Assembly: GCF_023256195.1 (NCBI RefSeq)
Contig: NZ_JAGDWX010000019.1
Location: 1 to 63,405 of the forward strand
DNA: 63,405 nucleotides
Source: Acidithiobacillus sp.
Lineage (GTDB): Bacteria > Pseudomonadota > Gammaproteobacteria > Acidithiobacillales > Acidithiobacillaceae
Direction of reading: 5' to 3'
A program made the position numbers and the translations under genes. Positions 25,201-33,907 of the stretch are shown piece after piece. Below the pieces are notes generated by a model. That model saw nothing but the letters and a program-made list of their open reading frames with translations. It did not search any database and had not been told where the DNA came from. Position 1 is the first letter of the stretch. Each line of letters begins with the position of its first letter.

Positions 25201-25755
25201 ATGCGACGTCTGCGCATGGCACTTGGTCCGCGTGATCTCGCCAGCGCCCAGCGCGCCCTGGCCCGCTACCTCCTGAGTGACCGCAACTTCCGCAAGGCCC
25301 GCCGTATCGGTGTCTATTGGCCCGTCTCCGGTGAAATCAGTCCCCTAGGCGTCCTGGGTCACCCGCGTACCCGCCACAAGGTGTTCTACTTTCCCGTCCT
25401 GGCAGGTCCCCAAGCACGCATGCTACGCTTTGCGCCCGGGACGCCTACGGGATCCTGGACGCGCAATCGTCTGGGGATACCGGAGCCCCTGGCAAGCGCC
25501 AGAGCCCAGCGGTCCTGGCGCCACCTGGATCTGCTCATCGTGCCCTTGGTGGCATTCGATAGTAGTGGCCGGCGCCTGGGCATGGGTGGGGGATTCTACG
25601 ATCGCAGTCTGGCGGCCCGTGGGCATCGACGCCACTGGCGCAAGCCGCGGCTGGTGGGGGTGGGCCACGCCTTCCAGGAACTGCCAAAGCTCCCCCATGA
25701 AGCTTGGGACGTGGCTCTGGATGCGGTCTGTACCGACAAAGGCTGGCGGAGGTAG
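25201..25755 (+). CDS. 5-formyltetrahydrofolate cyclo-ligase family protein
   Basis: A 184-residue 5-FCL (YgfA/FAU1) that recycles 5-formyl-THF to 5,10-methenyl-THF with ATP. Motifs are RRIGVYWPVSGEISP (substrate loop), LLIVPLVAFDSSGRRLGMGGGFYDRSL (the ATP/Mg GMGGGFYDR signature) and VGVGHAFQE. The ATG at 25201 is used because the frame upstream lies inside 6S RNA, but homologous residues (SKSDLRRR) begin slightly earlier and the ribosome site is weak, so the true start could be a few codons upstream. Its end overlaps nothing; ymdB follows 8 bases on. Confidence 0.9.
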   Translation: MRRLRMALGPRDLASAQRALARYLLSDRNFRKARRIGVYWPVSGEISPLGVLGHPRTRHKVFYFPVLAGPQARMLRFAPGTPTGSWTRNRLGIPEPLASARAQRSWRHLDLLIVPLVAFDSSGRRLGMGGGFYDRSLAARGHRRHWRKPRLVGVGHAFQELPKLPHEAWDVALDAVCTDKGWRR

Positions 25756-25763
25756 AAGAAGCT

Positions 25764-26579
25764 ATGACGGTCCGAATTCTGTTCGCAGGCGATGTCATGG
25801 GGGCGGCGGGTCGACGTGCCCTGCGGCTGGCCCTGCAGGAGTTTCGCGGCGCAGGCGGGGTGGATGCGGTAGTGGTCAACGGCGAGAATGCGGCCGGGGG
25901 CATGGGTATCACCGCCGCACAGTTTGCAGAGTTCCGCAGCCTGGGAGTGGACGTCGTCACCGCCGGCAACCACGTCTGGGATCAGCGGGAGATCCTACAG
26001 TTCATCGACACCGAGCCGCGTCTGCTGCGGCCCTACAACGCTCCGCCCGGCACGCCGGGGGCGGGTTGGGTGAGTGTGCCCATGGCCGGCGGCTGGCAGC
26101 TCGGGGTCTTGAATCTCATGGGACGGCTGTTCATGCACCCCAACTACGACTGTCCCTTTCGCGCCGCCGATGCAGCCCTGGCGGCGCGTCCGGCGGACTG
26201 CCGGGTGGTGGTGGTGGATCTCCACGCCGAGGCCAGCAGCGAGAAATACGCCCTTGCCTGGTATCTGGACGGACGCGTATCCATGGCAGTAGGCAGCCAC
26301 ACCCACGTGCCGACGGCGGACGAGCGTATTCTGCCGGGGGGCACAGCCTTTCAGGCCGACGCAGGCATGTGCGGTTGCTACGATTCGGTGATCGGAGTGG
26401 ATCGGCACGCCGCCATCCGTCGTTTCGTCCACGCCCTGCCGGGACACGCAGCGCCCGTGGACGGAGTGGCTACCTTTTGCGGTCTGCTGGCGGAAGTGGA
26501 TCCGGACAGCGGCCGTGCCCTACGTGTCGAGCGGGTACGTCGCGATTATCCGCCCGAGACGGGAGAATCGGCCGCCTGA
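25764..26579 (+). CDS. YmdB-type metallophosphoesterase (TIGR00282)
   Basis: A 271-residue phosphoesterase of the TIGR00282 family, whose Bacillus member YmdB hydrolyses 2',3'-cyclic AMP and affects biofilm fate. Metal ligands visible are the Asp of RILFAGDVMGAAGRRAL, VVNGENAAGGMGIT (Asn/Glu), TAGNHVWDQREI (Asn-His), VVDLHAEASSEKYALAW (His/Glu) and VGSHTHVPTADERIL (His-x-His). ATG 25764 fits the family start MTVRILFAGD. The gene is rare outside Firmicutes, spirochaetes and some proteobacteria. Its last 34 bases overlap the end of the M61 gene. Confidence 0.9.
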   Translation: MTVRILFAGDVMGAAGRRALRLALQEFRGAGGVDAVVVNGENAAGGMGITAAQFAEFRSLGVDVVTAGNHVWDQREILQFIDTEPRLLRPYNAPPGTPGAGWVSVPMAGGWQLGVLNLMGRLFMHPNYDCPFRAADAALAARPADCRVVVVDLHAEASSEKYALAWYLDGRVSMAVGSHTHVPTADERILPGGTAFQADAGMCGCYDSVIGVDRHAAIRRFVHALPGHAAPVDGVATFCGLLAEVDPDSGRALRVERVRRDYPPETGESAA

Positions 26580-28378
26580 TCTGGATCGAGACCCAACCAG
26601 CGCGCACGACGACGGCGGGTCTCGGGGTCGACTTCCGCACGCCAATGGAGAAAGGCGCGATCCGTTGGAGGCTCTTGCGGTACCAGGGACGTTTCCCAAA
26701 GACGACCGTCGCGAAAGTAGTGGAGGGTCCTCGGCAACCCGGGAGCCATGGCATCGAGTCGGCCTTGCAGGGTTTCGGCGCTGCAGGCGCAGCGGTCCAG
26801 GGCGACGATCCGGTCACCGGGGCAGAGTCCCGCCTTTTCAGCGGCACCTCCCGTCGCTACCCAGCCCAGTTCCACGCCTTGGGCGTGGCTGTGCCATTGC
26901 GCGCCCAGCCAGCAGCGCAGAGGCGGCTCTGCCGGCTTGCCACCTTTATCGCTGGGATTGCTTGGCCGGCGCAGCCGCAACTCCAGCCCGACGCTGGCGA
27001 GTCTCTCCGACAAGGGTAGGGGTCCGCGCGCGGCCAGCCAAGCATCGACGGTGGCCGCAACGTCCGGACCTGCCCAGGCGGCGAGGCGGGGGAGGAATTC
27101 CCCTTCGGGCAACGCCGCACCCTCGCCGCCGGTTTCATGCCACAAGTGCTGCAGGAAGGCATCGAGGCTATAGTTCTCGCCTCGGTCGCGCAAGAGCAGG
27201 TCGAGGCACAGGGCCAGCAGTGCGCCCTTGTTGTAGTAGCTCACCTCGAAATTGGCGCTGTTGGGGTGTGGATGATAGAGCTTGATCCAGGCATCCTCGC
27301 TGGATTCCCAAAGATTCTGCAGGCCCTGCCCGGGGCGCATGGTCAAGGTGGTGATGTTCCGACCGAGACCTTCGAGATAGGCTTCGACGCTGAGTAGTCC
27401 GCTGCGCCGCAGGGCGAGATCGTCGTAGTAGGAGGTGATGCCCTCGAAAACCCAGAGGTCGCGGGTGAGCACCGCTTCCTCGCCCACGGATTCGCGCAGT
27501 GCCGCGGGATGAAAGGCCTGTACCCACCAGCTGTGAAAGTATTCGTGGCTGGCGAGACCCAGGAAGCGCTCCCAGCCTGCGCGATCGGCCTCGGTGAGAT
27601 CGTCGCGGGCGCAGAGTAGGGCGCTGGAGCGCTCATGCTCCAGGCCACCGTAGCCGTTCTCGCTGCCCATGCAGAGAAAGTGGTATTCCGGGAAGGGGCT
27701 GCTGCCCCAGAATTCCTGCTGCCAGGTACAAAGGGTGGCAAGATCACGACCCAGGGCGGGTAGATTGGCCTGCTCGTGGCCGGCCAGGACCAAGCGGTGC
27801 GGCAGGCCGGCTGCCGCGAAGTGGACGAAGCTCAAGGCACCCATGAGTACGGGATGGTTGCAGAAGCGGCGATGATCCGCAGCCGCGAAGCTGCCCCAGG
27901 AGCAGTCCGAGCCGCCGACGCGGGGCATGGCCGTCGCGACCTGCCAGGCATCGGGGCCGGAGAGCTCCAGCCGGTGTTCACCTTGCTCGTGGCCGTGGAC
28001 TCGTAGGAACAGGGCTGGGCCGTTGAAAAAGCCCAGGCGCTCGTCGAGGTAGGCAGTGCGTACCGAAAGATCCAGGGCGTAGACGGTGTAATGCACCCGC
28101 AGCGGCATTCCCCGCGGATGGAGGATCCAGCGGTGATCATCGATCTTGCGCAGACTCAGTGCGCCAGCGTCGTCCGCAGCGTGGATCTCGACGATGTGGC
28201 GGGCAAGATCCCGCCGCGTGTAGCTGCCGGGCACCCAGACCGGCATGGCCAATATCTGCTCCTGGGCGTCGGTCGCGGGGATGTGGAGATCGACGATGAA
28301 GCGATGGGTGAGAGGATCCGCGTGTACGCGGTAGACCAGTCCTGCGGGCGCTGCATCCGCGACGGCCGCTAGCGCCAC
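26546..28378 (-). CDS. M61-family (glycyl) aminopeptidase with PDZ domain
   Basis: A 610-residue M61 peptidase. The N-terminal beta domain (VYRVHADPLTHRFIVDL, PVWVPGSYTRRDLARHI) is followed by the catalytic domain with HEYFHSWWVQ (HExxH-like zinc motif; here HEYFH) and the downstream Glu in LWVFEGITSYYDDL, then YYNKGALLALCLDLLLR and a C-terminal PDZ (LGWVATGGAAEKAGLCPGDRIVAL). A GTG at 28378 overlapping the preceding stop codon is chosen; GGGAG lies 11 bases upstream. There is no clear signal peptide, so it may be cytoplasmic. It overlaps ymdB by 34 bases tail to tail. Confidence 0.88.
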   Translation of the reverse strand: MALAAVADAAPAGLVYRVHADPLTHRFIVDLHIPATDAQEQILAMPVWVPGSYTRRDLARHIVEIHAADDAGALSLRKIDDHRWILHPRGMPLRVHYTVYALDLSVRTAYLDERLGFFNGPALFLRVHGHEQGEHRLELSGPDAWQVATAMPRVGGSDCSWGSFAAADHRRFCNHPVLMGALSFVHFAAAGLPHRLVLAGHEQANLPALGRDLATLCTWQQEFWGSSPFPEYHFLCMGSENGYGGLEHERSSALLCARDDLTEADRAGWERFLGLASHEYFHSWWVQAFHPAALRESVGEEAVLTRDLWVFEGITSYYDDLALRRSGLLSVEAYLEGLGRNITTLTMRPGQGLQNLWESSEDAWIKLYHPHPNSANFEVSYYNKGALLALCLDLLLRDRGENYSLDAFLQHLWHETGGEGAALPEGEFLPRLAAWAGPDVAATVDAWLAARGPLPLSERLASVGLELRLRRPSNPSDKGGKPAEPPLRCWLGAQWHSHAQGVELGWVATGGAAEKAGLCPGDRIVALDRCACSAETLQGRLDAMAPGLPRTLHYFRDGRLWETSLVPQEPPTDRAFLHWRAEVDPETRRRRARWLGLDPDQAADSPVSGG

Positions 28379-28932
28379 TGCGGTGCCAGCTCCCGAAAGG
28401 CCGGATGGCGGGCGTCGCCCAGGCTCTCGTAGAAGATGGACTCCGCCGGTGCCACCAGCACGCCGGCCTGGCGCAGACGGGTCAGGGCCGAGTCGCGGTG
28501 GCCGGGATCGCGGCTGGCGCAGGCGTCTTCCACCACCACGGCCCGCCAGCCCTGGGTCTCCAGATCCAAGGCCGTCTGCACGACACAGACATGGGTCTCG
28601 ACTCCGGCAAGCCAGATCTGGCGACGGTCGTCGTGCGCCAGCAGCCAGTGGCGCAGGTCCGCCTGGCCCAGGCAGGAAAAAGACGTCTTGGCGAAGACGG
28701 CGGCGCAGGGTGCCGTCCGCTCGGGCGGCAGCGGACCCAGACCCTCGGGATATTGCGCCGTCGCCAGGATGGGAACGCTCAGGCGCTGACACAGCGCGAC
28801 GAGGGCATCCACCCGTCGCAACAGCAGGTGCCGAGTCTGGGGTGCGAGGGTGTTGAGAAGGCGGTCTTGCAGGTCCACCAGCAGCAGGACCGCCTGCTCG
28901 GCTTGGATGTGGGTGAGACGAGGACCTGGCAT
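28369..28932 (-). CDS. isochorismatase-family cysteine hydrolase
   Basis: A 187-residue cysteine hydrolase of the isochorismatase/nicotinamidase/YcaC superfamily. The catalytic triad is visible: Asp in AVLLLVDLQDRLL, Lys in VFAKTSFSC, Cys in GVETHVCVVQTALDL. The short hydrophobic specificity region resembles YcaC-like members of unknown substrate. It is coupled to pcm (one-base overlap TGATG) and overlaps the M61 start, forming a three-gene minus-strand operon. Confidence 0.88.
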   Translation of the reverse strand: MPGPRLTHIQAEQAVLLLVDLQDRLLNTLAPQTRHLLLRRVDALVALCQRLSVPILATAQYPEGLGPLPPERTAPCAAVFAKTSFSCLGQADLRHWLLAHDDRRQIWLAGVETHVCVVQTALDLETQGWRAVVVEDACASRDPGHRDSALTRLRQAGVLVAPAESIFYESLGDARHPAFRELAPQWR

Positions 28933-29585
28933 CAGAACTGAAAGCCGGGGCCGGGCAGGTGGTGCCGCAGTGGCGGAATCTGTGTCTCGAAGAGGCTTTC
29001 CCGCCGCAGCACGCCCCGCTCATCCTTCTGCAGACGCAACACCTCCATGACGGCGCCGCTGCCGATGATGGCGATCAGACGCCCGCCCGGACCGAGCTGC
29101 TCGAGGAAGATTTCCGGCAGGCGGGGGAGGGATCCGGTGATGCAGATGGCATCGTAGGGGGCGTGAGCGGCCCAGCCCATGGAACCGTCTCCCTGGTGCA
29201 GGTGCACGCCTTGGATACCCTCGCTGTGCAGGCGGCCCTCCACCGGGCGGAGGAGATCGGCGCGGTCCTCGACGGTGTGTACCACGCCGGCCAGTCGTGC
29301 CAGCAGGGCAGCAAAGTAGCCGCTGCCGGTACCGATCTCGAGTACCCGGTCGCTGCCGTTCAGATCCAGCTCCTGGAGGACACGCGCCTCCATCTTGGGT
29401 GTCCACATGACTTCACCCTGCCCCAGGGGAATACAGAAGTCGGCAAAGGCCAAATGCCGCAGAGCGGTCGGCACAAAGATCTCACGCCGCGTGGTCGCCA
29501 CCGCCTGCAATACCTTGGGATCGAGGACGTCCCAGGTACGGATTTGGGTGTCGATCATGGTCTGACGTAGGGTATCGTAAGACAT
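28932..29585 (-). CDS. protein-L-isoaspartate O-methyltransferase family protein
   Basis: A 217-residue PCMT-like enzyme that would repair isoaspartyl residues using S-adenosylmethionine. Motifs are REIFVPTALRHLAFADFCIPLGQGE, the SAM loop VLEIGTGSGYFAALLARLAG, VHTVEDRADL and GPGGRLIAIIG. ATG 29585 fits the family start SYDTLRQTMIDTQIRTWDV; an upstream in-frame ATG adds 13 unlikely residues. First gene of the pcm-hydrolase-M61 operon and divergent from the MCE gene across 74 bases. In many bacteria this subfamily precedes tolC, which is not seen here. Confidence 0.9.
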   Translation of the reverse strand: MSYDTLRQTMIDTQIRTWDVLDPKVLQAVATTRREIFVPTALRHLAFADFCIPLGQGEVMWTPKMEARVLQELDLNGSDRVLEIGTGSGYFAALLARLAGVVHTVEDRADLLRPVEGRLHSEGIQGVHLHQGDGSMGWAAHAPYDAICITGSLPRLPEIFLEQLGPGGRLIAIIGSGAVMEVLRLQKDERGVLRRESLFETQIPPLRHHLPGPGFQF

Positions 29586-29659
29586 AGGTGTGGAACATCC
29601 TAAAATTTTGCTACATTTAGTCATGGCCGCTGGGTCAAGTCAACGTACCGAGGTTCCTA

Positions 29660-30601
29660 TTGGAAAGCCGTGCCCACGCTCTGGTCGCGCTCGTCTTTTT
29701 GGCTGTGCTCGCCGCCGGGCTCGTCGCCGCGGGCCTGTGGATGCACCACAGCGCGCCCGAAGGCAAGGTCTACGATGTCCTGTCCCCCTATAGCGTAAGC
29801 GGTTTGCAGTCCCAGGCTGCAGTACGTTTCAAGGGGGTGAAGGTCGGCGAAGTGCAGTCCATCGGCTTCGACCCCAAGAATCCTCGCCTGGTGCAGGTAC
29901 GCATTCGGGTCGCCCGCGACACCCCCATCACCCGCGCTACCTTTGCAGAATTGCAGCCACAAGGGGTGACGGGGCTGAGCTATCTCTCCCTGAGCGACAG
30001 CGGTACCGATTTTGCCCCCATTGCCCATCCACCAGGGGAGCCGCCAGTCATCCCCATGCATCCAAGCTTCATCGAGGCCCTGTCCCGAAATGGGGAGTCT
30101 CTGGTCAATCAGGGAAATACCCTGGCTCAGCGGCTCAATGCCGTACTTGACGACAGCAATCGGCGACACTTTGCCCAGACCATCACGCACCTGGATGAGG
30201 CGACGGCGGAGCTGGTGACCCTGGAACGCTCGCTCCAGCCGGCGCTGGCAGAGCTGCCAGCCACCATCGCTGCGACCCGCTCCACCATGGAAGCGAGCCA
30301 CACCCTGCTGCGACACCTCAACGATCTGGCGGTGTCGGCGCGGGCGCCGCTGGCCAGCGTCACCGCAGCAGCACGCTCGGTGCAGGACCTCTCGGCCGCA
30401 GGTCTCGACAGCATACAGACCCTGAACTATCAGACCCTGCCGGAGTTGAACCGACTCAGCAGCCAGCTGGCGCAGAGCAGTCAACGGCTTGGAAGGCTTT
30501 CGGAAAATCTCGAAGACGCGCCGCAGAGTCTCGTCTTTGGCCGCACGCCACCGCCTCCGGGTCCGGGGCAGCCCGGCTTCGCATCCTCTGGGAGGCCCTG
30601 A
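29660..30601 (+). CDS. MCE-domain (MlaD/PqiB-like) lipid transport protein
   Basis: A 313-residue inner-membrane protein with one N-terminal helix (VALVFLAVLAAGLVAAGLW) and a periplasmic MCE domain (YSVSGLQSQAAVRFKGVKVG to GVTGLSYLSLS, residues 44-112), then a long helical region. MCE proteins form hexameric rings that carry lipids between membranes. The start is TTG; the residues ESRAHALVALVF match the usual MCE N-terminus and GAGG lies upstream. The gene overlaps the lipoprotein gene by one base. The permease and ATPase that usually accompany it are not in this window. Confidence 0.88.
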   Translation: MESRAHALVALVFLAVLAAGLVAAGLWMHHSAPEGKVYDVLSPYSVSGLQSQAAVRFKGVKVGEVQSIGFDPKNPRLVQVRIRVARDTPITRATFAELQPQGVTGLSYLSLSDSGTDFAPIAHPPGEPPVIPMHPSFIEALSRNGESLVNQGNTLAQRLNAVLDDSNRRHFAQTITHLDEATAELVTLERSLQPALAELPATIAATRSTMEASHTLLRHLNDLAVSARAPLASVTAAARSVQDLSAAGLDSIQTLNYQTLPELNRLSSQLAQSSQRLGRLSENLEDAPQSLVFGRTPPPPGPGQPGFASSGRP

Positions 30602-31254
30602 TGCATCCTATCCTGAACGGGGGCCGGGGGCGTCTGCTGACGATGACGCTCTTGAGCCTCGCCCTGTCGGCCTGTGCTGGCGGTCCGGCCGTCTATGAGC
30701 AGGCCTACTCCGTCCTGCCGGCGGCTGCGTCTGCGCCCATGAGCCGGCCCTCGACCCAGGTCCTGCCAGTGCTGCAGGTGGCCGAGGTAGAGGCGCCCGC
30801 CTGGCTCGACAGCAGCCGCTATCTGTACCGTCTGGATTACCGCGACCCCGAAGCGCTGCGTTATTACGGCCAGGCACGCTGGGCCGCGGCACCGGCGCAG
30901 ATGCTGCGCGCCGCGGCGGTGACGACCCTGGAGCAGAGCGGTGACTGGCAGGCGGTGCTGACCCGCGGTGACGCCCAGAAGCGTTTTCGCCTGGAACTAC
31001 GCCTGCAGAACTTCGTGCTGAATTTCTCGGGTCCCGAGCGCGGCGAGGCGGAGCTGGCCTACACGGCTACCCTGGTGGACGCGCGCAGCTACGCGGTGGT
31101 GGCGCAGCGGGAATTCCTGCAGCGGGTGCCACTGAAGCAGATTGGCCCACAGGGTGGAGCAGCGGCCATGACACAGGCTACCGCCACGAGCATGGCGGAA
31201 CTGCGCTCCTGGGCAGCGGCAGCTGCGCGGCAGTCCATGGAGCAAGGGGGTTGA
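30601..31254 (+). CDS. ABC-type transport auxiliary lipoprotein (PqiC/YmbA-like)
   Basis: A 217-residue lipoprotein with lipobox LALSACAGG (Cys25) and the ABC-auxiliary fold: PVLQVAEVEAPAWLDSSRYLYRLD (about residues 58-81), ALRYYGQARWAAAPAQMLR and LRLQNFVLNFSGPERGEAELAYTATLVD. PqiC-type partners sit in the outer membrane and dock the MCE tunnel. It overlaps the MCE gene stop (TGATG), so the two are made together. Confidence 0.85.
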   Translation: MHPILNGGRGRLLTMTLLSLALSACAGGPAVYEQAYSVLPAAASAPMSRPSTQVLPVLQVAEVEAPAWLDSSRYLYRLDYRDPEALRYYGQARWAAAPAQMLRAAAVTTLEQSGDWQAVLTRGDAQKRFRLELRLQNFVLNFSGPERGEAELAYTATLVDARSYAVVAQREFLQRVPLKQIGPQGGAAAMTQATATSMAELRSWAAAAARQSMEQGG

Positions 31255-31293
31255 GACGCGCTCTGGCGGTCCCGTGCCGCCGGTGCGAAGGTG

Positions 31294-31758
31294 CTAGGCC
31301 CGGGCCTCTGGTTTGACCACCAGCACCGGACAGTGGGCGTGGTGTACGACATCCGTCGCCACGGAACCGAGCAGCAGGCGTCCCAGCATCCCCTGGCCGT
31401 GACTTGCGACGACGATCAGGTCGACGGCGCTGCCCTGCGCCTCCTGCACCAGAGCGTGGCCGATACCTTGGGCACTGTCGATGAGCAGCGTGTCCGTGTC
31501 CTTGATCTGCGGGTCGCAGTGGGATTTGAGTTTGGCCATCTCCAGCTCCGCCAGTTTGTGCAGCCGCGTCATCAGATCGAGATCCGGTGGCAGGATCTCC
31601 TCCGGCAGCTGCAGGTTCATGGCCTGCGGACTGAAGACGTGGGCAATGGTGAGCCGGGCGCCGTGCAGGACCGCCTCGCGACATGCCCACTGCAGCACCA
31701 GCTCTGCTGCTGGCGAGAAATCCACGGCGGCGAGGATATGTCGGATCGCCGTGCTCAT
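31294..31758 (-). CDS. universal stress protein (UspA family)
   Basis: A 154-residue single-domain Usp. The ATP-binding signature G-2x-G-9x-G(S) is visible as SHGQGMLGRLLLGSVATDV near the C-terminus, with the N-terminal ILAAVDFSPAAELVLQWA. ATP-binding Usp proteins dimerise and aid survival under stress. It begins 1 base after proS ends, so it is probably co-transcribed with the tRNA synthetase. Confidence 0.92.
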   Translation of the reverse strand: MSTAIRHILAAVDFSPAAELVLQWACREAVLHGARLTIAHVFSPQAMNLQLPEEILPPDLDLMTRLHKLAELEMAKLKSHCDPQIKDTDTLLIDSAQGIGHALVQEAQGSAVDLIVVASHGQGMLGRLLLGSVATDVVHHAHCPVLVVKPEARA

Positions 31759-31759
31759 C

Positions 31760-33478
31760 TCAGGATGCTCCCTGCAGCCGCTGCCACAGCTCCTCGGGAG
31801 CGAGCAGCTGGTGGTCCGTGTCGCGTCGGGCCCGATACTCCAGCATGCCTTGCGCCAGCAGCTTTTCGCTCACCACTACCCGATGCGGCAGACCGATGAG
31901 GTCCAGCGTAGCAAACTGCACTCCGGGTCGTTCGTCGCGATCGTCCAGCAGCGTCGAGATCCCGGCCGCTTCGAGCCGATCGTGCAGTTCCACGGCGGCG
32001 GCCAGCACCGCCGGTGATTTGCGGGCATTGATCGCGACGATCCCAACCTGGAAAGGGGCGAGTGCCTCAGGCCAGACGATACCGCGCTCGTCGTGGGATT
32101 GCTCCACCGTCGCCGCAACGATGCGCGATACCCCAATGCCATAGCAGCCCATGAGTACCGTCTGCTCCCGACCGCCCTCGTCCAACACCCGCACCCCGAG
32201 TTTTTCGCTGTAGCGGGTACCCAGCTGAAAGACGTGCCCCACCTCGATCCCACGGCAGATCTCCAGGTGCCCGCTGGCGCAGCGCGGGCAGGGATCGCCC
32301 GCCTGGACGGCGCGCAGGTCTGCCCAGCGCTCCGGCCAGGGCAGGTCCCGCCCCCAGTGTAGGTGCAGCCAGTGCATGTCGCGCCGGTTGGCGCCACTGC
32401 TGAAGTCCTGCACGGCGCGTAGACGCAGGTCCGCCAGCACCGGCAGGTCCGGCGGCAAATCCCGGGGGCCGATGAAGCCTACCGGCGCACCGGTGTGTTC
32501 CTCCGCTTCTTCGGTCGTGGCCAGGCGCAGATGGGTGCAGCCCAGATGCCGCTGCGTCTTGACGAGATTGAGCTCGTCATCACCGCGCAGGAGGAGGAGC
32601 AGGGGGCGCTCGTCGGCCAGGACCAGAATGGTCTTGACGATGCGAGAGGGCTCGATGCCCAGGTGTTCGGCCTGGGCGGCGACCGTGCGGATGCCGGGGG
32701 TGTCGACGAGGACAGGGGTTGGAGCGTCGGCAGCGGGGCTGCCGGATGCGGCTTCCTTTTGGGCACTTTCGGCCAGCTCGACATTGGCGGCGTAGTCGCA
32801 GTGACGGCAGAAGGCAATGGTGTCCTCACCGGAGTCGGCGAGGACGTGGAATTCGTGGGAGCGCTTGCCGCCGATGGCACCGCTGTCCGCTTCCACAGCC
32901 CGGTAGTCCAGTCCAAGCCGCTGAAAGACCCGACCGTAGGCCTCGTACATGGCGCGGTAGCCTTCCTCCAGGGAGGCCTGATCCATGTGGAAGGAATAAG
33001 CATCCTTCATGATGAATTCGCGGGCCCGCATGAGGCCAAAGCGGGGGCGAATCTCGTCGCGGAACTTGGTCTGGATCTGATAGAGATTGACGGGCAACTG
33101 CCGGTAGGAGCGGATCTCCCGCCGGGCCAGATCGCTGATGACCTCTTCGTGGGTAGGTCCGAGGCAGAAGTCGCGCTGATGCCGGTCCTTGAGGCGCAGC
33201 AACTCCGGTCCGTAGAGGTCCCAGCGCCCCGACTCCTGCCAAAGCTCCGCCGGCTGAACGACGGTCATGAGGATTTCCTGGGCGCCGCTGCGATCCATTT
33301 CCTCGCGCACGACCTGCTCGACCCGACGCAGCACACGTAGGCCCAGAGGCAGCCAAGTGTAGAGGCCGGAAGCTAGGCGCCGGATGAAACCGCCGCGCAG
33401 CAGGAGCTGGTGGCTGACGAGCTCGGCCTCAGCCGGTGTTTCCTTGAGCAGGGGAAGAAAGCTTTGACTGGCGCGCAT
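31760..33478 (-). CDS. proS: prolyl-tRNA synthetase (bacterial type with editing domain)
   Basis: A 572-residue class II synthetase charging tRNA-Pro. Motif 1 lies in GLYTWLPLGLRVLRRVEQVVREEM, motif 2 in FRDEIRPRFGLMRAREFIMKDAYSFH, and motif 3 in GCYGIGVSRIVAATVEQ. The INS editing domain against alanyl-tRNA-Pro is present between motifs 2 and 3 (TPGIRTVAAQAEHLGI, VKTILVL, LLRGDDELN, GFIGPRDLP). Full length, no anomalies. It leads a two-gene unit with usp. Confidence 0.97.
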   Translation of the reverse strand: MRASQSFLPLLKETPAEAELVSHQLLLRGGFIRRLASGLYTWLPLGLRVLRRVEQVVREEMDRSGAQEILMTVVQPAELWQESGRWDLYGPELLRLKDRHQRDFCLGPTHEEVISDLARREIRSYRQLPVNLYQIQTKFRDEIRPRFGLMRAREFIMKDAYSFHMDQASLEEGYRAMYEAYGRVFQRLGLDYRAVEADSGAIGGKRSHEFHVLADSGEDTIAFCRHCDYAANVELAESAQKEAASGSPAADAPTPVLVDTPGIRTVAAQAEHLGIEPSRIVKTILVLADERPLLLLLRGDDELNLVKTQRHLGCTHLRLATTEEAEEHTGAPVGFIGPRDLPPDLPVLADLRLRAVQDFSSGANRRDMHWLHLHWGRDLPWPERWADLRAVQAGDPCPRCASGHLEICRGIEVGHVFQLGTRYSEKLGVRVLDEGGREQTVLMGCYGIGVSRIVAATVEQSHDERGIVWPEALAPFQVGIVAINARKSPAVLAAAVELHDRLEAAGISTLLDDRDERPGVQFATLDLIGLPHRVVVSEKLLAQGMLEYRARRDTDHQLLAPEELWQRLQGAS

Positions 33479-33571
33479 GGCACTTCCTGAAACGAAAACG
33501 ATGGGCCAGTGTAAGGAAAGGACTGGCCCTAAGGAAGAGTGGCTGCGCCCACTGCCCTCGGCAAAGCGGCT

Positions 33572-33907
33572 TCAGTCGTCGACGGTAAGGAGCTCTGCCT
33601 CGGCGCCACGGGGAACCGTTGTGCTCTGTTGCCGAAGACTCTGGATGTGAACATTGCGCGCCAGACGAATCATTGGCCGGATCAGCAGGCCGGCACTACC
33701 GATGACAAAGAGCCAGACCCCTGAGTACTCCATGGCGGGATAGAAGAAAAAGCAGCTACCCACGAGAAAGAGTATGCCGATGAGCAGATCGTTGGCCGTG
33801 GCCGCCGTCTCATAACGGTTGCGGATGACGAGTTCATCGCCTCCCATGGTCAGGCAAAGCCCGGTACCGTCCACCTCAAGATGGCGCGGCTGCTGCTGCT
33901 TGGTCAT
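33572..33907 (-). CDS. YrhK-domain membrane protein
   Basis: A 111-residue protein with two membrane helices (LLIGILFLVGSCFFFYPAM and VWLFVIGSAGLLIRPMIRL) preceded by IRNRYETAATANDLL; this NRYE plus two-helix pattern is that of YrhK-like domains, whose function is unknown. The ATG at 33907 has GGAGAGG about 8 bases upstream; the frame extends further without another good start. It is monocistronic. Confidence 0.7.
   Translation of the reverse strand: MTKQQQPRHLEVDGTGLCLTMGGDELVIRNRYETAATANDLLIGILFLVGSCFFFYPAMEYSGVWLFVIGSAGLLIRPMIRLARNVHIQSLRQQSTTVPRGAEAELLTVDD

Noticed and set aside
29586-29659. Short gene between pcm and the MCE gene
   Set aside because: Only 74 bases, with no open frame that has a ribosome site; it is probably the divergent promoter region.
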